Origin: an uncultured Clostridia bacterium
GTDB taxonomy: Bacteria > Bacillota > Clostridia > TANB77 > CAG-508
Reading direction: 5' to 3'
NCBI GenBank assembly: GCA_949448405.1
Contig: CASTFX010000013.1
Coordinates: 1 to 16,059 of the forward strand
DNA: 16,059 nt
Positions 15,321 through 16,059 of the stretch are shown piece after piece (position 1 is the first letter of the stretch; every line of letters begins with the position of its first letter). The notes under the pieces were generated by a model that saw nothing but the letters and a program-made list of their open reading frames with translations, did not search any database and was not told where the DNA came from. A program made the translations under genes and the position numbers.

Positions 15321-16059
15321 ATGAGTGAAAAGTTATATGAAACATTAGAAATAACTGATTTAAAAGATATGTTAGAAAAGACAAGAAAATTATATAAAAA
15401 TAGACCAGCATACACAATTAAAATAGAAGATAAAAAATATAAAAGCTATACACATGAAGAAGTTAGAGATATGATAGACAGTTTAGGAACAGCATTAATA
15501 GATATTGGGCTTCAAGGAAAAAGAATTGCAGTAATAGGAGAAAATAGATTAGAATGGGAAATAGCATATTTATCAATTGTTTGTGGCGTTGGAGTAGTAG
15601 TTCCATTAGATAAATCTTTACCAGAAAATGAACTAGAATCTTTGATAGAGAGAGCAGAAGTTGAAGCGATATTCTATTCAAAAAAGCATGAAGAAGCTGT
15701 TCACAAAGTTAAATACAATGGTAAGAATAAATTAAAACATTTAATTTCTATGGACAAAGAGTTTAATACTGAAGGGATTTATTCAGAACATGAGCTTATC
15801 AAAAGAGGAAAAAAATTATTATCAAACAATGACAAGCGCTTTACAAATGCAAAAATAAATCCAGAAGAAATGAGTATTATGCTATTTACATCAGGAACAA
15901 CTTCTAATTCAAAAGCTGTTGCACTTTCTCACAAAAATATATGCTCTAATCTAATGGACATAGGAAGTGTATTAGAGGTTGGAGATAATGATACTATACT
16001 TTCTGTCTTACCAGATCATCATGTATTTGAATGTACAGTGGGATTCTTATTTTCTTTAT
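15321..16059 (+). CDS. AMP-binding acyl-CoA ligase-type enzyme (3' partial)
   Basis: The first 246 residues of an ANL-superfamily adenylating enzyme, running off the window end with no stop. ATG 15321 is preceded by GGAG at 15305-15308, rather distant. The N-terminal domain shows YKSYTHEEVRDMIDSLGTAL, IAVIGENRLEWEIAYLSIVC and the P-loop MLFTSGTTSNSKAVALSHKN; the last departs from the usual SGTTGxPKG, with SKAV in place of PKG, a variant common in clostridial long-chain acyl-CoA synthetase homologues. The end reaches VLPDHHVFECTVG, the start of the A5-region helix. It probably activates a fatty or other carboxylic acid as the adenylate; the thioester acceptor domain is not in view. Confidence 0.9.
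   Translation, partial: MSEKLYETLEITDLKDMLEKTRKLYKNRPAYTIKIEDKKYKSYTHEEVRDMIDSLGTALIDIGLQGKRIAVIGENRLEWEIAYLSIVCGVGVVVPLDKSLPENELESLIERAEVEAIFYSKKHEEAVHKVKYNGKNKLKHLISMDKEFNTEGIYSEHELIKRGKKLLSNNDKRFTNAKINPEEMSIMLFTSGTTSNSKAVALSHKNICSNLMDIGSVLEVGDNDTILSVLPDHHVFECTVGFLFSL

Noticed and set aside
1..16059. CRISPR arrays, tRNA or rRNA genes, prophage or insertion-sequence transposases
   Set aside because: None seen: no regularly spaced repeats, no cloverleaf candidate in the intergenic regions, and no transposase or phage motif in any frame.

Overview
The window is AT-rich (roughly 30% GC by eye) and has the look of a low-GC Gram-positive (Firmicutes), most likely an uncultivated Clostridia-type gut bacterium. 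Shine-Dalgarno sites are strong AAGGAGG types, Arg is almost always AGA, and gene families such as a heterodimeric ABC exporter, a fused MacB/FtsX-type ABC protein, VanR-like two-component genes and a DUF1287 amidase fit that group. I cannot name a genus from the sequence.

Layout. 1-2992: two overlapping ABC exporter half-transporters (the first truncated by the window edge). 3011-3179: a nested inverted-repeat element. 3194-5784: a single 861-residue ABC ATPase-permease. 5825-9012: a NAD salvage operon with its own promoter (small membrane protein, NadE, nicotinamidase-like hydrolase, nicotinate phosphoribosyltransferase) ending in a strong terminator. 9063-9867 (minus): membrane-anchored C39-like cysteine peptidase. 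It is divergent from a receiver-less VanR-like DNA-binding protein (10048-10413), with 11-bp direct repeats between them. 10439-10697: a promoter plus a small ORF of much higher GC. 10755-11189 (minus): a helical protein of unknown function. 11320-15100: an operon of anchored Ig-like protein, response regulator, histidine kinase and DUF1287 amidase. 15321 to the end: the start of an AMP-binding acyl-CoA-ligase-type enzyme.

The outstanding signal is translational. Five genes on both strands appear frameshifted, yet every disruption is the same event: one extra C immediately before a glycine codon, so that the zero frame reads CGG followed by A or T. Treating each CGGN as a four-base glycine codon restores all five genes to full length, with Walker A, ABC-signature and NAD-synthase motifs intact. 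There are 11 such sites, two of them in tandem (CGGACGGA at both glycines of LSGGQ). By manual scan, no gene in the window uses CGG as an ordinary in-frame arginine triplet, while CGG in the other two phases is present and harmless. No other frameshift needs explaining. This fits a lineage in which CGG is not read as Arg and CGGN is read as Gly, by a quadruplet-decoding tRNA or by obligatory +1 frameshifting. A sequencing artefact must be excluded, but it would not be expected to respect reading frame, strand and glycine identity.
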